Made by a program: the position numbers and the translations under genes. Shown here piece by piece: positions 26,862 to 37,235 of a DNA stretch of 64,000 nt. The notes under the pieces are model-generated. The model saw nothing but the letters and a program-made list of their open reading frames with translations, was not told the DNA's origin and did not search any database. The stretch is from an uncultured Chlorobiaceae bacterium (GTDB taxonomy: Bacteria > Bacteroidota > Chlorobiia > Chlorobiales > Chlorobiaceae): positions 51,745 to 115,744 of the forward strand of contig CAIRXW010000003.1 in assembly GCA_903882665.1 (NCBI GenBank), read 5' to 3'. Every line of letters starts with the position of its first letter. The stretch's first letter is position 1.

Positions 26862-27193
26862 GTATTCCTCATTCTGCTTTTAGCCAATTGCAGGTCAGAC
26901 TTCGGAGTTGCCTGTGATTTTTTTATAAACCCGTGAAGCAACACTATCAAACCAATCTGTACCGTAAATAATACCCTTGCAATACGAGTTGGCAAATGAA
27001 CACGCACTTCCCAAAGATCCTTGTCCATTTTGCGAACCAGCGGCATTCCCAGCGGCCAACCGTATTGAACAGTTTTGATCTCTTCACCAATTCTTTTTCG
27101 TTCTACAGCGGGCAACTCGCGTAACCAATCGCGCACTGGCTCTTTACCTCCATCGGTTTTAAAAAACCTGACTTCAAGTGTTGGGTTATTCAT
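26858..27193 (-). CDS. HigB/RelE-family (Gp49-like) toxin
   Basis: A 111-aa protein from ATG 27193; an in-frame TTG at 27208 is the alternative. The fold signature is seen in EVRFFKTDGGKEPVRDWL, the central PLVRKMDKDLWEVRVHLP and the basic end LLHGFIKKSQATP. This is the phage-derived Gp49-like HigB group of ribosome-dependent mRNA interferases. It is the first gene of a toxin-antitoxin pair in reverse (HigBA) order with a 4-bp overlap. The family is firm; activity in this strain is not shown. Confidence 0.8.
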   Translation of the reverse strand: MNNPTLEVRFFKTDGGKEPVRDWLRELPAVERKRIGEEIKTVQYGWPLGMPLVRKMDKDLWEVRVHLPTRIARVLFTVQIGLIVLLHGFIKKSQATPKSDLQLAKSRMRNT

Positions 27194-27359
27194 CAGGGAA
27201 TGTATCAAAATAAGTACACTATAACAAATGAGCTTTTAGGATTGGTAAAAAACGGGCGTTCACACTCTCCAAGGAATGAGATGACCTCGCTGATGCTGGA
27301 ACTTTCAAATATTTGCATATTTTACGTGTAAATACTGAAATCCTCTCACAACTTCCGCC

Positions 27360-28916
27360 ATGCTCTCAGTACTGAATGCTGCTGCGCTGATTGGCATTGA
27401 TGCCATGAAGGTTACGGTTGAAGCCAATGTGGCTGGCGGGATTCCCTCGTTTACGGTTGTGGGATTGCCGGACAATGCTGTCAGAGAGAGCCGGGAAAGG
27501 ATTCTTACGGCAATCCGGAATTCCGGGTTTACCATTCCACCGAAAAAAATCACGGTCAACCTGGCGCCTGCCGATATCAAAAAGGTGGGGACGGCATTTG
27601 ACCTGCCCGTGGCCATCGGCCTGCTTGGTTCGCTTGAACTGATCGGCAACCGGTTTGAGGATACGCTTATTATGGGAGAGCTTGCGCTTGATGGCTCGCT
27701 CAGGAGAATCAACGGCGCACTCCCTGTGGCCATCATGGCGGGTAAGGAGGGAATAAAGCGACTGATCGTGCCAATGGAAAATGCGGCGGAGGCGGCGGTG
27801 GCGGTCTCTGCTGCAAAATCGGCCATTGAGGTTTACGGCGTGGAAAGCCTGAACGAGACGGTTGCCCTTTTGAATAAAGAGAGGGTATTCACCCAGGTGA
27901 GTGTCAATATTGCGGAGCTTTTTGAGGGAGAGCAGGAGTATCTGGTTGATTTTGCCGATATCAAGGGACAGGGAGCAGCAAAAAAAGCGCTTGAAATAGC
28001 GGCAGCAGGTGGCCATAACGTCATCATGATCGGACCGCCCGGCAGCGGCAAGACCATGCTGGCCAAGGGGTTGCCAGGCATTCTGCCACCTCTCGGCTTT
28101 GAAGAGGCACTCGAAACCACAAAAATCTACTCGGTGGCCAGCCTGCTTGACAAAGAGCGACCACTCATGGTTACACGTCCCTTCCGTAGCCCGCACCATA
28201 CAACCAGCAATATCGCGCTCATCGGCGGAGGCTCAACGGCCAAACCAGGAGAGGTGAGCCTTGCCCACAACGGCATTCTTTTTCTGGATGAGCTGCCCGA
28301 ATTCAGCCGCAACGCCCTTGAGGTGCTGCGCCAGCCCCTTGAGGAGCGGGAGGTGACGGTGTCGAGAATCTCTGTTACCACCAGATATCCGGCTGGATTT
28401 ATGCTTATCGCCGCCATGAACCCGAGCCCGGCAGGAGCCCTGAAAGACTCTGACGGCAATCTGACGGCCCCGCCCCAGCAGATTCAGCGCTATCTATCAA
28501 AAATTTCCGGCCCGCTGCTTGACCGCATTGATATTCACATCGACGTACCGAAAGTTGAAAACCGCGACCTCTTCGCAGCATCGAGCGCTGAAAACTCACT
28601 GACCATCCGCCAGCGGGTCATCGCTGCCCGAAAAATCCAGCAGGAGCGGTTTGTCGCCACAACATCGCCGAAAATCTACACCAATGCCCAGATGAGCTCC
28701 CGCCAGATCAAATTGTACTGCCAGCTCGACCGGGAGAGCGCGCAAAAGCTGATGGACGCGATGAACCGCATGAACCTCTCCGCAAGGGCACACGACCGGA
28801 TTCTCAAGGTAAGCCGAACCATTGCAGACCTTGACGGCTGCGAGCACATTGCCATGAAGCATCTCATTCAGGGTATTCAGTACCGCAACCTCGACCGCGA
28901 TTTCTGGAGCTTCTGA
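27360..28916 (+). CDS. comM: YifB/ComM family Mg-chelatase-like AAA+ ATPase
   Basis: A 518-aa protein of full length. The N-terminal Lon-like domain (residues 1-170, with NLAPADIKKVGTAFDLPVA) is followed by an AAA+ core with Walker A GPPGSGKTMLAKGLP and Walker B ILFLDELPEFSRNALEVLRQ, and a C-terminal helical domain with LSARAHDRILKVSRTIADL. ComM homologues are hexameric helicases that drive branch migration during integration of transformed DNA. No other competence genes are here. Confidence 0.92.
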   Translation: MLSVLNAAALIGIDAMKVTVEANVAGGIPSFTVVGLPDNAVRESRERILTAIRNSGFTIPPKKITVNLAPADIKKVGTAFDLPVAIGLLGSLELIGNRFEDTLIMGELALDGSLRRINGALPVAIMAGKEGIKRLIVPMENAAEAAVAVSAAKSAIEVYGVESLNETVALLNKERVFTQVSVNIAELFEGEQEYLVDFADIKGQGAAKKALEIAAAGGHNVIMIGPPGSGKTMLAKGLPGILPPLGFEEALETTKIYSVASLLDKERPLMVTRPFRSPHHTTSNIALIGGGSTAKPGEVSLAHNGILFLDELPEFSRNALEVLRQPLEEREVTVSRISVTTRYPAGFMLIAAMNPSPAGALKDSDGNLTAPPQQIQRYLSKISGPLLDRIDIHIDVPKVENRDLFAASSAENSLTIRQRVIAARKIQQERFVATTSPKIYTNAQMSSRQIKLYCQLDRESAQKLMDAMNRMNLSARAHDRILKVSRTIADLDGCEHIAMKHLIQGIQYRNLDRDFWSF

Positions 28917-29022
28917 CCGAAGGCTCAGCAAAAAAGGCAAAGAAATTGACTGTTGACTGCCTATATTTCCGCTTCAATTTCAAATCAAGACAGATAACCA
29001 AACCATCCCACGGAGACCATCC

Positions 29023-30360
29023 ATGAATGCAAGGGGAAAATTCCGTTACGCCCTGCTGCTTGCCGGTTCACTCTGCACCGCAGCACCCTCTTTTGCCGCC
29101 GAAACTGCTGAAAGCGTTGAAACCCGTATCAGCCGTCTTGAACAGGAGTTGGCCGAGCTGAAAGCACTGGTGGGCAACAAGCCCGCTGCCACGGCAACTG
29201 CCGACACAAAAACAGCAACAGTACCCGTTAAAAAAGCTGAAACCGCAACTCCGGTAACGCTGTCAGCAACTTCAGGCGCAAACGTGCAGTTTTACGGCTT
29301 TGCCCGTTTTGACGCTTCTTATGATACAAACCCTATCTCTCCGGGTAATATCGCTTTATGGGCTCTGCCTGAAAACGGCAGAAATGACTCCGAATGGAAT
29401 CTCACGGCAGGTGCGACAAGGCTTGGCCTGAACATCAGCGGCCCTGACACCCCAAACATGAAACTGTCGGGCAATATCGAGCTTGATTTTCTCACCAGCG
29501 TCTCAACCGAAAACAACCAGGCACCGCGCCTGCGTCACGGCTACGTCAAAGCCTACTGGCCAGCATCAGATTTCAGCATTCTGGCTGGACAGACCTGGGA
29601 CGTTATCTCTTCGCTAATCCCGTTTGTGGATGACCCTGCTCTCATGTGGGATGCCGGCAATATCGGTTCACGCCACCCGCAGGTACGACTCACCAAAGGA
29701 TTTTCATCCGGCAATAACGGGCGCATCGAAGTGGCGATTGCCGCATCCAGAACAATTGGTGAGAAAAACGGCTCTCTTCAAGCTGACACCGGCAAAGATG
29801 CCGCCATACCTTCCTTCCAGGGACGCGTTGCCTTTTCCGAGCCGCTTATCGTAAAAAACCAGCCAGCAACCATTGCCCTCTCAGGCCATCATGGCCAGGA
29901 AGAGTGGGATACCAATAGCACAGGTAACTACAAAACGCTTGACTCATGGTCGTGCAACCTTGAACTTTCAATGCCGCTCAACGAAAAAGTCCTTCTTGCA
30001 GGCGAATATTTTACCGGCTCAAATCTTGACGATTACTTTGGCGGAATCGGGCAAGGGGTCAACAATGCAGTAGCGACTGACCCAAGGGAGATCCGCGCTC
30101 AAGGTGGATGGGGGGCACTCAGGTATACCATAAACCCGGAAACATCGGTCAGTCTCGGGGCTGGTATTGATGATCCGAACGATAATGATTTGGCTGTCGG
30201 CGCTCGATCACGGAACCAGAGCATTTTCGCCAATGTCATTACCAAAATAACACCGAACTTCATCCTCGGGCTGCAACTTTCGGATTGGAAAACCGACTAC
30301 AAAAATGCCGCTGGCAGCGATGCCGTGCGCGCACAGAGTTCGGTGACCTATAAATTTTAA
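29023..30360 (+). CDS. Outer-membrane porin with N-terminal coiled coil
   Basis: A 445-aa protein. The signal peptide ends at SFAAE (about residue 25). A short coiled coil follows (ETRISRLEQELAELKALV), then an Ala/Thr/Lys-rich linker, then a beta-barrel from about residue 88 (VQFYGFARFDASY) to the C-terminal aromatic residue YKF, the usual outer-membrane insertion signal. The coiled coil plus barrel resembles the DcaP-like trimeric porins. Substrates are unknown. It is monocistronic; an inverted repeat separates it from convergent sppA. Confidence 0.82.
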   Translation: MNARGKFRYALLLAGSLCTAAPSFAAETAESVETRISRLEQELAELKALVGNKPAATATADTKTATVPVKKAETATPVTLSATSGANVQFYGFARFDASYDTNPISPGNIALWALPENGRNDSEWNLTAGATRLGLNISGPDTPNMKLSGNIELDFLTSVSTENNQAPRLRHGYVKAYWPASDFSILAGQTWDVISSLIPFVDDPALMWDAGNIGSRHPQVRLTKGFSSGNNGRIEVAIAASRTIGEKNGSLQADTGKDAAIPSFQGRVAFSEPLIVKNQPATIALSGHHGQEEWDTNSTGNYKTLDSWSCNLELSMPLNEKVLLAGEYFTGSNLDDYFGGIGQGVNNAVATDPREIRAQGGWGALRYTINPETSVSLGAGIDDPNDNDLAVGARSRNQSIFANVITKITPNFILGLQLSDWKTDYKNAAGSDAVRAQSSVTYKF

Positions 30361-30364
30361 CTCT

Positions 30365-30391
30365 GTACAGGCGGGCTCATCCCGCCCGTAC
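30365..30391. terminator. Inverted repeat between the convergent porin and sppA genes
   Basis: GTACAGGCGGG (30365-30375) pairs with CCCGCCCGTAC (30381-30391) apart from one mismatch, around a 5-nt loop. It lies between converging genes 5 bp after the porin stop. There is no long T-run on either side. Confidence 0.55.
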
Positions 30392-30396
30392 AAGGA

Positions 30397-32199
30397 TTAA
30401 TCAATAATGATTTCGGATGGCATGACGGTTAGCATCTGCAATTGGCCTGACGTCAGCAGCATTTGGTAAAAGGCGGCCATGGAGCTGAACTGGCGCTGGG
30501 GGATAACCTCATGCAGCACCTGTTGTTTCATGGCAGCGGCCACTCTGGCAGAAAAGCTGGCACCCTTGTCCCGCAGGAGAGACTCCAGCCAGCTTTTCTG
30601 CACCGGATAGAGCATGATTCGGGGCTTTTTTGTGATGTCCATTTTGGCAAGGAGCTCTGCTGCATGAATAGCATCAAAGAGTCCGCCCATACGGTCAACC
30701 AGACCGACCTTCAAGGCGCTGCTTCCTGTCCAGACCCTGCCCCCGGCAATAGAATCTACCGCGGCAAAGCGCATTTTTCTTGAGGCGGCCACCTTTCCGA
30801 CAAAATCGTCATAAATTTCGCCCGATGCGGCCACAAATTTATTGTAGGCTTCGGCCTCAAGCGGCTTGAAGGGGGTATTGGCATCGGCGTAGCGGCCACG
30901 CGTCACAACAGCACGACCGAGACCGATTTTTTCGGCAAGTCCGCTGATGTTGGGCTTCAGGGCGTAAACGCCAATAGAACCGGTAATGGTCAGTGGCTGG
31001 GCATAGATGGTTTTTGCTGCAAGAGCGGCCATGTAGCCACCCGAAGCTGCCACACCCGACATGGAGACTACGAGGGGTTTTTTCACTGCTGCCGAGTCGA
31101 GCATCTGCAGCATGTCAGCCGAAGCAAGTGCATCACCACCGGGACTGTCAATACGCACCACAAGCGCCTTGACAGCCTTGTCCTCGAGCGCCGCATCAAG
31201 CGAATTTTTCACGCTCTCCACATCAATCCCTTCGCCCATCTCCCCGGTTGAGCGGACAATGGTGCCGGAGAGGGTGATCACGGCAATGCGCTCACTACTA
31301 TCCGCATGTTGGGGCCATGGAACCGAAGAGCGGTAGCGGGCTGCGCTGACAAAGGCATTATTGTCACTGGTAAGCTCCTTTCCGGTTATTTTTCTGGTCA
31401 AGGTGCGCTGCAACTCCCAGAACGAGGCGATACCGTCAACCAGCCCAAGTGTTCTGGCTTTTTTGGCCGACAACAGGGGATCATTGTTAATGAGTACCTC
31501 AAAAGAGCTGCGGCTTATGCCCCGACGCTTTGAGACATAACCGAGATAGTCATCATAGACCTCATCAAGCAGTGCATTGATCTGCTCGAAGTACTCCTTG
31601 CTTGCTCCGGTTCTGACAAATGGCTCAATACCGCTCTTGTACTTTTTCCACTGCGCCGCCTGGACGTTGATCCCTATTTTTCCAAGTGGAGAGGTATAAA
31701 AGAGCGTTTCCGCCTTGAGACCATCAAGCAGAAGATAACCACCGCGCTCTACGATAATGGAGTCACATGCCGTAGCAAGCAGATAATCTGCGTCCTCGGC
31801 AGAGCGAAGAAATGCGGTGACCTTTTTACCCCCTTTACGAACCTTTTCAACTGCCGTCCGCAATTCGGCGAGCTTCGCAGGAGTGGTATGTACCCCCCGA
31901 ATATCAAGAAGTACCTCCCTGACGCGCTCATCCATAGCGGCATGATCGAGCACAAAGAGCAGCTCCTGAAGAGAGAGTGACTCACGCGAAGGCAAAAAAG
32001 GGAGTGAGCTGCTTTCATTTCGAATTTCATCAACTTCGCCGCTGAGAGGAACTACCAGCACAAAACGGTCGGCAAGGCCGTGTGAACTGTGATAAGCCCA
32101 AAAGAGTCCGGCAAAAAAAAGTGCCGAAAGCAGAGTGAGTGCAAGACAACCGACACGGAAACAGCCCGGCCTCTTTTTTTGCATGTTCGTATTATTCAT
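30397..32199 (-). CDS. sppA: Signal peptide peptidase SppA, 67-kDa type
   Basis: A 600-aa inner-membrane protease. One N-terminal helix (residues 16-36) is followed by two S49 peptidase domains. The catalytic Lys is expected in the first domain, near WKKYKSGIEPFVRTG, and the nucleophilic Ser is in GVAASGGYMAALA of the second. It degrades released signal peptides. Its ATG overlaps the stop of the upstream OppF-type gene by 8 bp, so they are coupled; a second ATG five codons on (32184) is possible. Confidence 0.93.
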   Translation of the reverse strand: MNNTNMQKKRPGCFRVGCLALTLLSALFFAGLFWAYHSSHGLADRFVLVVPLSGEVDEIRNESSSLPFLPSRESLSLQELLFVLDHAAMDERVREVLLDIRGVHTTPAKLAELRTAVEKVRKGGKKVTAFLRSAEDADYLLATACDSIIVERGGYLLLDGLKAETLFYTSPLGKIGINVQAAQWKKYKSGIEPFVRTGASKEYFEQINALLDEVYDDYLGYVSKRRGISRSSFEVLINNDPLLSAKKARTLGLVDGIASFWELQRTLTRKITGKELTSDNNAFVSAARYRSSVPWPQHADSSERIAVITLSGTIVRSTGEMGEGIDVESVKNSLDAALEDKAVKALVVRIDSPGGDALASADMLQMLDSAAVKKPLVVSMSGVAASGGYMAALAAKTIYAQPLTITGSIGVYALKPNISGLAEKIGLGRAVVTRGRYADANTPFKPLEAEAYNKFVAASGEIYDDFVGKVAASRKMRFAAVDSIAGGRVWTGSSALKVGLVDRMGGLFDAIHAAELLAKMDITKKPRIMLYPVQKSWLESLLRDKGASFSARVAAAMKQQVLHEVIPQRQFSSMAAFYQMLLTSGQLQMLTVMPSEIIID

Positions 32200-33175
32200 A
32201 AAGAAGGCAGCTTACCTTGTGGCCATGAGTAAAAGTGAGTTCCTGAAACTTCGGCTCCCTCGTGCTGCACTCAGCTTTTGCGGAAGGACAGCGAGGATGA
32301 AAGCCGCACCCGGAGGGGATATTCATCGGGCCAGGTAAATCTCCATGCAGCAGAATCCTCTCCTTTTTTCCGCCAAATTCAGGATTGGGAATGGCCGAGA
32401 GGAGCGCTCTGGTATAGGGGTGTTTTGGATTGGCATAGAGTTCGGCGTAGTCAGCAATCTCAACAATTTTGCCAAGATACATGACTGCAACCCTGTCGGA
32501 AATGTATTCAACAACCGAGAGGTCGTGGGCAATGAACATATAGGTCAAGCCCAGATCCCGCTGGAGATCCTTGAGCAGATTGATGATCTGCGACTGAATC
32601 GATACATCAAGCGCTGAAACAGGTTCATCACAGATAATAAATTTCGGATTGACCGCCAGTGCCCGAGCAATGCCGATCCGCTGGCGCTGCCCTCCTGAAA
32701 ACTCATGCGGGTAACGATTGCTGTACTCCCTGTTCAAGCCAACCAGATCAAGCAACTCCTCAATCCGGCGACGGGCAGCCTCACCCCGGGCAATGCGGTG
32801 AACCTGCAAGACCTCTCCAAGAATCTGGCGTACCGTCATACGAGGATTCAGTGAACCGAAAGGATCCTGAAAAATCATCTGCATCTCTTTGCGAAGCGCG
32901 CGAAAGTCGCGGTTGCCGATCGTGGAGATCTCCCGTCCTTCAAAAACAATGCTGCCGCTCACCACAGGATGACCAAGACGAATCAGCGCACGGCCAAGAG
33001 TGGTTTTACCACAACCCGACTCGCCAACCAGCCCGAGCGTCTCTCCCTGAAAAACATCGAAAGAGACACCATTAACCACCTGTATCGGAAGTGACTTGCC
33101 AATAAGCCCACCCTTTTTTCCTGGAAAATGCACCCGTAAGTCATTGACTGACAGTAACTGCCCTTGATCCTTCAT
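32192..33175 (-). CDS. Peptide ABC transporter ATP-binding protein (OppF/DppF family)
   Basis: A 327-aa ATPase from ATG 33175; the frame is open upstream, but that part overlaps the divergent rsmI gene and is not family-like. It has Walker A GESGCGKTTLGRAL, signature FSGGQRQRIGIARAL, Walker B FIICDEPVSALDVS, and a C-terminal oligopeptide-transporter extension with the Cys-rich GCGFHPRCPSAKAEC. It probably energises a peptide transporter with the OppB-type permease at 14984-15949 or another set. It is followed by sppA, so peptide uptake and peptide breakdown genes are co-transcribed. Confidence 0.92.
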   Translation of the reverse strand: MKDQGQLLSVNDLRVHFPGKKGGLIGKSLPIQVVNGVSFDVFQGETLGLVGESGCGKTTLGRALIRLGHPVVSGSIVFEGREISTIGNRDFRALRKEMQMIFQDPFGSLNPRMTVRQILGEVLQVHRIARGEAARRRIEELLDLVGLNREYSNRYPHEFSGGQRQRIGIARALAVNPKFIICDEPVSALDVSIQSQIINLLKDLQRDLGLTYMFIAHDLSVVEYISDRVAVMYLGKIVEIADYAELYANPKHPYTRALLSAIPNPEFGGKKERILLHGDLPGPMNIPSGCGFHPRCPSAKAECSTREPKFQELTFTHGHKVSCLLYE

Positions 33176-33273
33176 TTTTGACTGAACACTGTTTATCGTA
33201 TTTTTTATTATTATACTAAAACGATCGGGAATCTCCCATAAACAAACCTTTTGCACAAGTCCCTCTTTTACCC

Positions 33274-34008
33274 TTGCAAACTGATCAGTTACATACCGGA
33301 ACGCTCTACGTTGTTGCAACGCCACTCGGCAACCTCGAAGACATTACCCTGAGAGCCATCAGAATTTTGAAAGAATCGGGAGCAATAGCCTGTGAAGATA
33401 CTCGCCGCGCATCAATTCTGCTCCGCCATTTCGATATTTCCGGCAAAAGGCTCATCAGTTACCACAACTACAATGAACCGAGGGCCATCAGCCAGATTAT
33501 CACCCTGCTTGAAGAGGGCGATGATGTCGCACTCATCACCGATGCAGGAACCCCCGTCATCAGCGATCCCGGCTATGCCCTCCTGCACGCCCTGCATGAT
33601 CGCGGGCTCCTGGTTATCCCGATTCCCGGACCGAGCGCTCTGACCACGGCACTTTCAGCCTGTCCGCTTCCGGTCAACAACTTTTTTTTCGCGGGATTTC
33701 TTCCGCATAAAAAGGGGCGCAAAAGCCGTCTTGAATATCTCGCCGCGCTGCAAACCTCTTTTGTTGTCTATGAATCACCCTTCAGAATCATGAAACTTCT
33801 CGATGAACTCAGCAACGTCATGGAGGATGCCCAAATTTTCATTGGACGGGAGATGACCAAAATACATGAAGAGTACATTACAGGCACCATTGAAGAGATC
33901 CGCCAAAAACTTGCCGACGGCAAAACACGGGGAGAATTTGTGGTGATTGTTCACCCGCCCGGAAAAAAAACAATCAAACCAGAAGAGGACGATGCAGATC
34001 ATCACTGA
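33274..34008 (+). CDS. rsmI: 16S rRNA (cytidine-1402-2'-O)-methyltransferase
   Basis: A 244-aa tetrapyrrole-methylase-fold enzyme. Family motifs: [20 protein letters not shown] at the N-terminus, [29 protein letters not shown] and [13 protein letters not shown]. It methylates the ribose of C1402 in 16S rRNA. The only start in frame before these motifs is TTG at 33274, giving a 9-residue lead; no strong ribosome binding site is seen. Its end overlaps panC by 17 bp. Confidence 0.92.
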   Translation: MQTDQLHTGTLYVVATPLGNLEDITLRAIRILKESGAIACEDTRRASILLRHFDISGKRLISYHNYNEPRAISQIITLLEEGDDVALITDAGTPVISDPGYALLHALHDRGLLVIPIPGPSALTTALSACPLPVNNFFFAGFLPHKKGRKSRLEYLAALQTSFVVYESPFRIMKLLDELSNVMEDAQIFIGREMTKIHEEYITGTIEEIRQKLADGKTRGEFVVIVHPPGKKTIKPEEDDADHH

Positions 34009-34843
34009 ACCCTGCCAGATGCAGGCAATAGCCGAAAAGCTGCGGCTCAACCGCCAGCTTATCGGCGTCGTCATGACCATGGGGGCACTGCACGAAGGGC
34101 ATCTGAGCCTTGTCAAGCTTGCCCGCCAAAGCGCAGGCACCGTTATTCTCACGATTTTCGTCAACCCTTCACAGTTCGGACTTGACGAAGACCTCCACCA
34201 ATACCCCAGACCTTTCGAACAGGATGTCGCCCTTGCAAAAGCGGCAGGAGTCGATTACCTCTTCGCACCTGAAGCCGAAAGCATCTACCCCGAAAACCAT
34301 CAGACCACACTGGAGTGCGGCGCTCTCGGCAAACGACTTGAAGGAGAGCGAAGGCCGGGCCATTTCAACGGCGTGGCCACCATCGTAACCAAACTCTTTC
34401 ATATAACAAAACCGCACAGGGCGATCTTCGGCGAAAAGGATGCACAACAACTCGCCATTATCCGCCAGATTGTTACCGATCTTGATCTCGATATAACAAT
34501 TGTGGCGGCGCCCATTGTCCGCGAAGAGAGTGGGCTGGCGGTAAGTTCAAGAAATATCTATCTCTCAAACCAGGAGCGCAGCGCGGCCACCATTCTTTAC
34601 CAGGGAATCTGCCATGCCGAGAAATGTATTGCCGAGAAGAAGAAAAACCTTCCGGCAATTGCCGCAGAGATCGAGCAGATGATCGGTTCAACACCTGGGT
34701 GCCGCCCCGATTATATCGTTTTTGTTGATGAAGAGCGGTTTCTGCCAGCAGACACGGCGGAAGAGGAAAAAGAGTATCGCCTGCTTCTCGCGGCCTGGTG
34801 CGGAACGGTACGCCTTATCGATAACGGTAAATTCCGGGCATGA
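33992..34843 (+). CDS. panC: Pantoate--beta-alanine ligase (pantothenate synthetase)
   Basis: A 283-aa protein from ATG 33992, chosen because GAGGA lies just upstream. It joins pantoate and beta-alanine with ATP to make pantothenate, the precursor of CoA. Motifs: [18 protein letters not shown] (HxGH nucleotide site), the IFVNPSQFG block, [14 protein letters not shown] and [13 protein letters not shown]. It overlaps rsmI and is translated with it. Confidence 0.96.
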   Translation: MQIITEPCQMQAIAEKLRLNRQLIGVVMTMGALHEGHLSLVKLARQSAGTVILTIFVNPSQFGLDEDLHQYPRPFEQDVALAKAAGVDYLFAPEAESIYPENHQTTLECGALGKRLEGERRPGHFNGVATIVTKLFHITKPHRAIFGEKDAQQLAIIRQIVTDLDLDITIVAAPIVREESGLAVSSRNIYLSNQERSAATILYQGICHAEKCIAEKKKNLPAIAAEIEQMIGSTPGCRPDYIVFVDEERFLPADTAEEEKEYRLLLAAWCGTVRLIDNGKFRA

Positions 34844-34959
34844 CGGGAGCTTGAGATGAGGTTACCGGAAGAGATTTTTTTGTGTTATATTTCAGTACTT
34901 GTTCCATTGCCTGAAAACAACCGGACAACATTTTTATCACTTACTATCACACGATCTCC

Positions 34960-37146
34960 ATGATTATCAACAAAGAAATTGATCTTGGCCAAGGCAAGGT
35001 TATCTCGATTGAAACCGGAAAAATGGCAAAACAGGCCGACGGCGCTGTCGTTGTCCGCCTTGGCGACACGATGGTCATTGCAACGGTTGTTTCAAGTAAA
35101 AAAACACCTCCTCCCAACCAGGACTACTTTCCGCTCCAGGTTGAATACCGCGAAAAATATTCGGCTGCCGGCAAATTCCCGGGAGGTTTTTTCAAGCGTG
35201 AAAGCCGCCCCTCCGAAAAAGAGATTCTTTCAGCTCGACTGATCGACCGTGCACTCCGCCCGCTCTTTCCTGACGGCTACCTTTATGAAACCCAGATCAT
35301 TGTAACCGTGATCTCTTCTGACCAGATCAATGACGGCGACGTCCTTGGCGGACTGGCAGCATCAACAGCCATCATGGTATCCGATATTCCTTTCCACAAC
35401 CCGATGTCTGAAGTGCGGGTTGGCAGAATCAACGGACTCTTTATCATCAACCCCGATATCAACGAACTGGCCAGCAGCGACCTTGACATCTGTATCGGCG
35501 GCACAGCAGATACCATCTGCATGCTCGAGGGTGAGATGAAAGAGATTTCCGAGGCTGAGATGGTTGACGCCATCAAGTTCGGTCACACAGCCATCCGCAA
35601 ACTCTGTGCCCTCCAAAAGGAGATTGCAGCAGAAGTGGCCAAACCAAACCGCGCCTTTGCACCGACCGTCATTCCGGCAGAGCTCACCGAAGTTGTCCGG
35701 GGACTTTGCGAAAGCCGCCTCAAGGAGCTCGCCTACACCCCGCTCCAGAAGGAAGAGCGCGCAGAGCAGACCGCCCACATCTATCGTGAGACTATAGAGG
35801 CGACCATTGAGCACTTCAAAGCGGCAATCAGCAGCGAGGATATCGCCGCCGATCCCTCTAAGGCACTCTGCCTGAACCATCATATCATCGACGAACAGAT
35901 CCATGCCGTCGAAAAGAGGATGATGCGCCACATGATTCTTGACGACGCAAAACGCCTTGATGGCCGCGCCCTTGACCAGGTACGCCCGATCAGCATCGAA
36001 CTTGGCATCATCCCGAGAGCCCACGGTTCAGCCCTCTTCACCAGGGGAGAGACCCAGGCACTTGTCACCATAACGCTTGGCACCAAAAAAGATGCCCAGT
36101 CCGTTGATACCCTGACCAGCAATGCCGATAAACGATTCTATCTCCATTACAACTTCCCTCCCTTCAGCGTCGGTGAATGCGGACGGCTCGGAAGTATCGG
36201 GCGCAGGGAAATCGGGCATGGCAACCTCGCAGAACGCTCCATCAAGATGGTTGCTCCGACCGAGGAGGAGTTCCCCTACACCATCCGTATCGTCTCAGAC
36301 ATTCTTGAGTCAAACGGCTCATCATCAATGGCTTCGGTATGCGGCGGAACGCTTGCCCTGATGGATGGTGGTGTACCCCTCAAAAAGCCGGTATCAGGCA
36401 TCGCCATGGGACTGATCAAGGAGGGAGCCTCTTATGCTGTGCTCTCAGATATTCTGGGCAATGAAGATCACCTTGGAGATATGGATTTCAAGGTATCAGG
36501 CACCCGGGACGGTATTACCGCCTGCCAGATGGACATCAAGATTGACGGACTCGACTATCACATCCTCGAAACCGCACTTGAGCAGGCACGCAGGGGCCGC
36601 CTGCATATTCTCGACGAAATGGAGAAAGCGATCCCCTCAACCCGCCAGGAACTTGCGAACTTTGCACCAAAACTGACAACCATCAAGGTACCGGTTGACT
36701 GTATCGGCATGATTATCGGCAAGGGTGGAGAGACCATCCGCAGCATTACTGAAGAGACCGGTGCAGAAATCAACATTGATGACGACGGCACTGTCACCAT
36801 CGCCTGCTCCACCAGTGAGGGCACCAACGCCGCACTGGCTACCATAAAAAGTCTCACCGCCAAACCTGAGGTAGGCACGATCTATATTGGGAAGGTGCGC
36901 GACATTCGTGATGAGCTCGGTGCTTTTGTGGAATTCCTTCCCAAAACTGACGGTCTGGTCCACATCTCCGAGATATCAAGCACAAGAGTGACAAAAGTGA
37001 GCGATCACCTGAAGATTGGAGAAAAAGTAAAGGTCAAGCTGGTGGATGTCCGCAAGGATCCCCGTACCGGTAAAACCAAGTTTGCCCTTTCTATAAAAGC
37101 AGTTGAACAGGATGCTGCAAAAGAAAGCAGCACAGAAAACAACTGA
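34960..37146 (+). CDS. pnp: Polynucleotide phosphorylase
   Basis: A 728-aa protein of usual length. Two RNase PH domains (about 1-220 and 310-540, with [14 protein letters not shown] and [19 protein letters not shown]) flank an alpha-helical domain; a KH domain ([17 protein letters not shown], near residue 585) and an S1 domain ([20 protein letters not shown]) follow. It degrades RNA phosphorolytically from the 3' end and is part of the degradosome in many bacteria. It has its own promoter region and a terminator. Confidence 0.97.
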   Translation: MIINKEIDLGQGKVISIETGKMAKQADGAVVVRLGDTMVIATVVSSKKTPPPNQDYFPLQVEYREKYSAAGKFPGGFFKRESRPSEKEILSARLIDRALRPLFPDGYLYETQIIVTVISSDQINDGDVLGGLAASTAIMVSDIPFHNPMSEVRVGRINGLFIINPDINELASSDLDICIGGTADTICMLEGEMKEISEAEMVDAIKFGHTAIRKLCALQKEIAAEVAKPNRAFAPTVIPAELTEVVRGLCESRLKELAYTPLQKEERAEQTAHIYRETIEATIEHFKAAISSEDIAADPSKALCLNHHIIDEQIHAVEKRMMRHMILDDAKRLDGRALDQVRPISIELGIIPRAHGSALFTRGETQALVTITLGTKKDAQSVDTLTSNADKRFYLHYNFPPFSVGECGRLGSIGRREIGHGNLAERSIKMVAPTEEEFPYTIRIVSDILESNGSSSMASVCGGTLALMDGGVPLKKPVSGIAMGLIKEGASYAVLSDILGNEDHLGDMDFKVSGTRDGITACQMDIKIDGLDYHILETALEQARRGRLHILDEMEKAIPSTRQELANFAPKLTTIKVPVDCIGMIIGKGGETIRSITEETGAEINIDDDGTVTIACSTSEGTNAALATIKSLTAKPEVGTIYIGKVRDIRDELGAFVEFLPKTDGLVHISEISSTRVTKVSDHLKIGEKVKVKLVDVRKDPRTGKTKFALSIKAVEQDAAKESSTENN

Positions 37147-37161
37147 ATGACGACAAGAGTC

Positions 37162-37199
37162 AAAAAGCAGTGCAGTTAACGCTGTGCTGCTTTTTTTTT
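37162..37199 (+). terminator. Intrinsic terminator of pnp
   Basis: AAAAAGCAGTGCAG (37162-37175) pairs with CTGTGCTGCTTTTT (37182-37195), including two G-U pairs, around a 6-nt loop, and is followed by more T. It argues that leuS starts after it, at 37236. Confidence 0.88.
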
Positions 37200-37235
37200 A
37201 ATTATACGGATACAACTCTCATTGATCAACACACC